A stretch of 64,000 nucleotides of DNA from Pararge aegeria. Its lineage: Eukaryota; Arthropoda; Insecta; Lepidoptera; Nymphalidae. Positions within the stretch are counted from its first letter, which is position 1. Each line of letters starts with the position of its first letter. Below the pieces are notes generated by a model, which saw nothing but the letters and a program-made list of their open reading frames with translations, was not told where the DNA came from and did not search any database. Position numbers and translations under genes: made by a program. The stretch lies in contig NC_053183.1 in assembly GCF_905163445.1 (NCBI RefSeq), positions 3,534,001 to 3,598,000 on the forward strand. The letters are read 5' to 3'. Below, one piece after another: positions 62,541 to 64,000 of the stretch.

Positions 62541-63670
62541 TTATCTTTTATTTTCTGGTTCTACTGTTAATTCTAGAAATACTCTCACTTCGCTTATTAT
62601 TTTGACTAAAATATCATCGGGAGCAGTCTGCAATTCCGTACCGATATCGTTCATAGTCTGTCGAATCACTCTGCTAATTTTAACATCAGCACCTACCCAA
62701 TCATAGAAATGTTTGAAGAATTTCTTAAATGGATCAGATGGGTGGACGCTGTATATATAATCCATATCTGATAGAATTACACGCATGAGAATTGCATCAT
62801 GGGACATTTTTAGACCTTTATTAGTTTTTAGAACTTCCAGTCTTGCTTTAACAACTTCTTGTACGGCCCTCAGTATATCCTTAGTTGGTACTTCACTAGA
62901 ATAAGCCATATCATTTAATATCAACTGTAATTCATGAGCAGATTTTTCGCTCACGTGCGAATAAAAAGAAGTATCGAAAAGTGCTTCATAGAAATACTTT
63001 ATGAATAGTCTAACTTTATCATCATGCGTTGTTTTAAATTTTTCGAGTAAAGTATTCAAAGAATTCGTAACTTCATGTGATTTTGGACAAAAATTATATT
63101 CTTCGCAGAGTTTAGTTTGATATTTCATTTCGACTAACACAGTCGCTATAATAAGTTTCCTATTAAGTTCATCTTTTATTCTGCTCAGTTCTTGTGGACT
63201 GGCTTGCAATAAATCCGTTAGAAATACAGAAGCCATTTCTTGGAATCTTGCACATATTTTTTTTATTGTATACATCCAATAGTAAACTTCTTTTTCTTCC
63301 GTTACTTTAGAGTTTGCATGTTCCAATATATTTTTACTGATGTCTATATAATGTTTTAAATGTTGTTCGTAGGCGATATCATTAAACTTTTTACTTAGCA
63401 TTTGATTCAGAACTGTTTTTAAGGATTCGGTGAGGACTGTGAGATATTCTTCGACAAACATTCTTAGATTTTGACAAAACTCGAGGTTATGACAGAGGTC
63501 AGCTGTTCTTACAATTAAAATTAAGGGATCTTCAGCCACCGCGGATACAGATCGTCGGCCACTTAAAAAAGTGCTTCCTAAGAACTGTGAAAGAGTGTTG
63601 ATCACATCTTTGCCTAAGCTGATGCTTCCTTCTACGTTTAATTTTACGGCGCTGGTCTGATTTATGAATA
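62541..63670 (-). CDS. Terminal exon of a helical-repeat protein, 375 codons plus stop
   Basis: Opens after TTTTTTGTTTCAG (acceptor ending at 63671), entered after the first base of a split codon, and reads FINQTSAVKLNVEGSISLG then KDVINTLSQFLGSTFLSG. The rest is predicted almost all helical, with few cysteines (DLCHNLEFC, KLCEEYNFC). Internal repeats of roughly 90-100 residues are visible: FIKYFYEALF and FFKHFYDWVG; SPQELSRIKDEL, VPTKDILRAVQEV and APDDILVKIISEV. There is no membrane segment. There is no true start codon here (the GTG at 63603-63605 is internal), so at least one more exon lies to the right. I do not recognise the family. A secreted or extracellular helical-bundle protein is possible, but no signal peptide is in view. 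Confidence 0.9.
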
Positions 63671-63798
63671 CTGAAACAAAAAATATACTTCATGTTTATG
63701 TTTTATATCTTCAGGTGTATCTATGTATCTACTTTAACATAAGACTTTTTAATGCAGTTAGTTTTATTGAAGTGTTATATATTTTCTCTATCATTTAT

Positions 63799-64000
63799 TT
63801 ATACAAATTTATTTGTCATGTATTTATGAAAAAAATCCACTCTTCTTTCGAGTACCGGAGTGACAGGGTTCCAGAGTTCTAACAACACGCGCCGTGTGAA
63901 GAAGTAATGCCCTGTATACGATCCTTGGTCCAAATCAAGCGAAAAAAATTTTGGATGTTGGTCGCATCTTTCCGCGATTGACTGTCGAAACAACTGTTAT
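63799..64000 (-). other. Edge region, possible dispersed repeat
   Basis: The minus strand reads GHYFFTRRVLLELWNPVTPV, LERRVDFFHKYMTNKFV. The sequence has the feel of a dispersed lepidopteran repeat or LINE piece. It is in the intron upstream of the terminal exon. It is cut by the window edge and cannot be resolved. Confidence 0.3.

Overview
This window looks like nuclear DNA from a lepidopteran, most plausibly a butterfly. The evidence is AT-rich sequence with rare, short exons bounded by GT/AG introns, insect-type AATAAA signals, no operons, and dense short interspersed elements with tRNA-like heads and (TTTA)n tails. The tail families, the Helitron ends and the 3'-truncated LINE fragments resemble repeats I know from lepidopteran genomes. 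A satyrine nymphalid is a guess from the main SINE family only.

Three protein genes can be supported. (1) Plus strand, 32163-33633: the last two coding exons of a larger gene encoding a coiled-coil protein with an acidic/serine-rich and then basic C-terminus. Its upstream exons were not found. (2) Plus strand, 48707-50349: a complete small two-exon gene. Exon 1 encodes a signal peptide; exon 2 encodes a cysteine-rich protein with C-A-T-P tetrapeptide repeats. It has a TATA-like box and a close poly(A) signal, and its 1.26 kb intron is packed with transposon pieces. (3) Minus strand, 62541-63670: the terminal exon (375 codons) of a largely helical protein with internal repeats. Its upstream exons lie beyond the right edge or were not recognised.

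Everything else is repeat-derived or featureless AT-rich DNA. Left part (0-13 kb): SINE and LINE pieces, hAT-type MITEs with 8-bp target duplications, a 217-bp tandem array (6.2-7.4 kb), a tail-to-tail SINE pair, a triplicated Helitron end (10.7-11.1 kb) and TA microsatellites. Middle (13-32 kb): SINEs, LINE C-terminal reverse-transcriptase remnants, a degenerate minisatellite, a SINE split by a LINE, and a 294-bp duplication whose two copies form a filled/empty pair for a pogo/Tigger-like MITE, with a 346-bp foldback element between them. Right part (36-62 kb): more of the same families, a SINE split by a 271-bp insert, a triplicated 235-bp repeat, and two inverted copies of a GC-richer repeat at 37.3 and 55.9 kb.

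Recurrent families are called here SINE-A (head with GGCCGATTGGCGCAGTGGGC, tail with TACTACGACAATACACAC in reverse), SINE-B (head GCGGTGATAGCGCATTGGG), SINE-C (body with GTCTGGTGGGAGGCTTCGGC), repeat D (TGTGTTCCGGTCTGAAGGGC), repeat I (four ~300-bp copies), repeat J (14-17 kb) and repeat K (37.3 and 55.9 kb). I found no full-length autonomous transposon, no true tRNA or rRNA gene, and no CRISPR array. A recurring oddity is a set of short, near-perfect palindromes (arms about 16-38 bp, tiny loops) scattered through the window.
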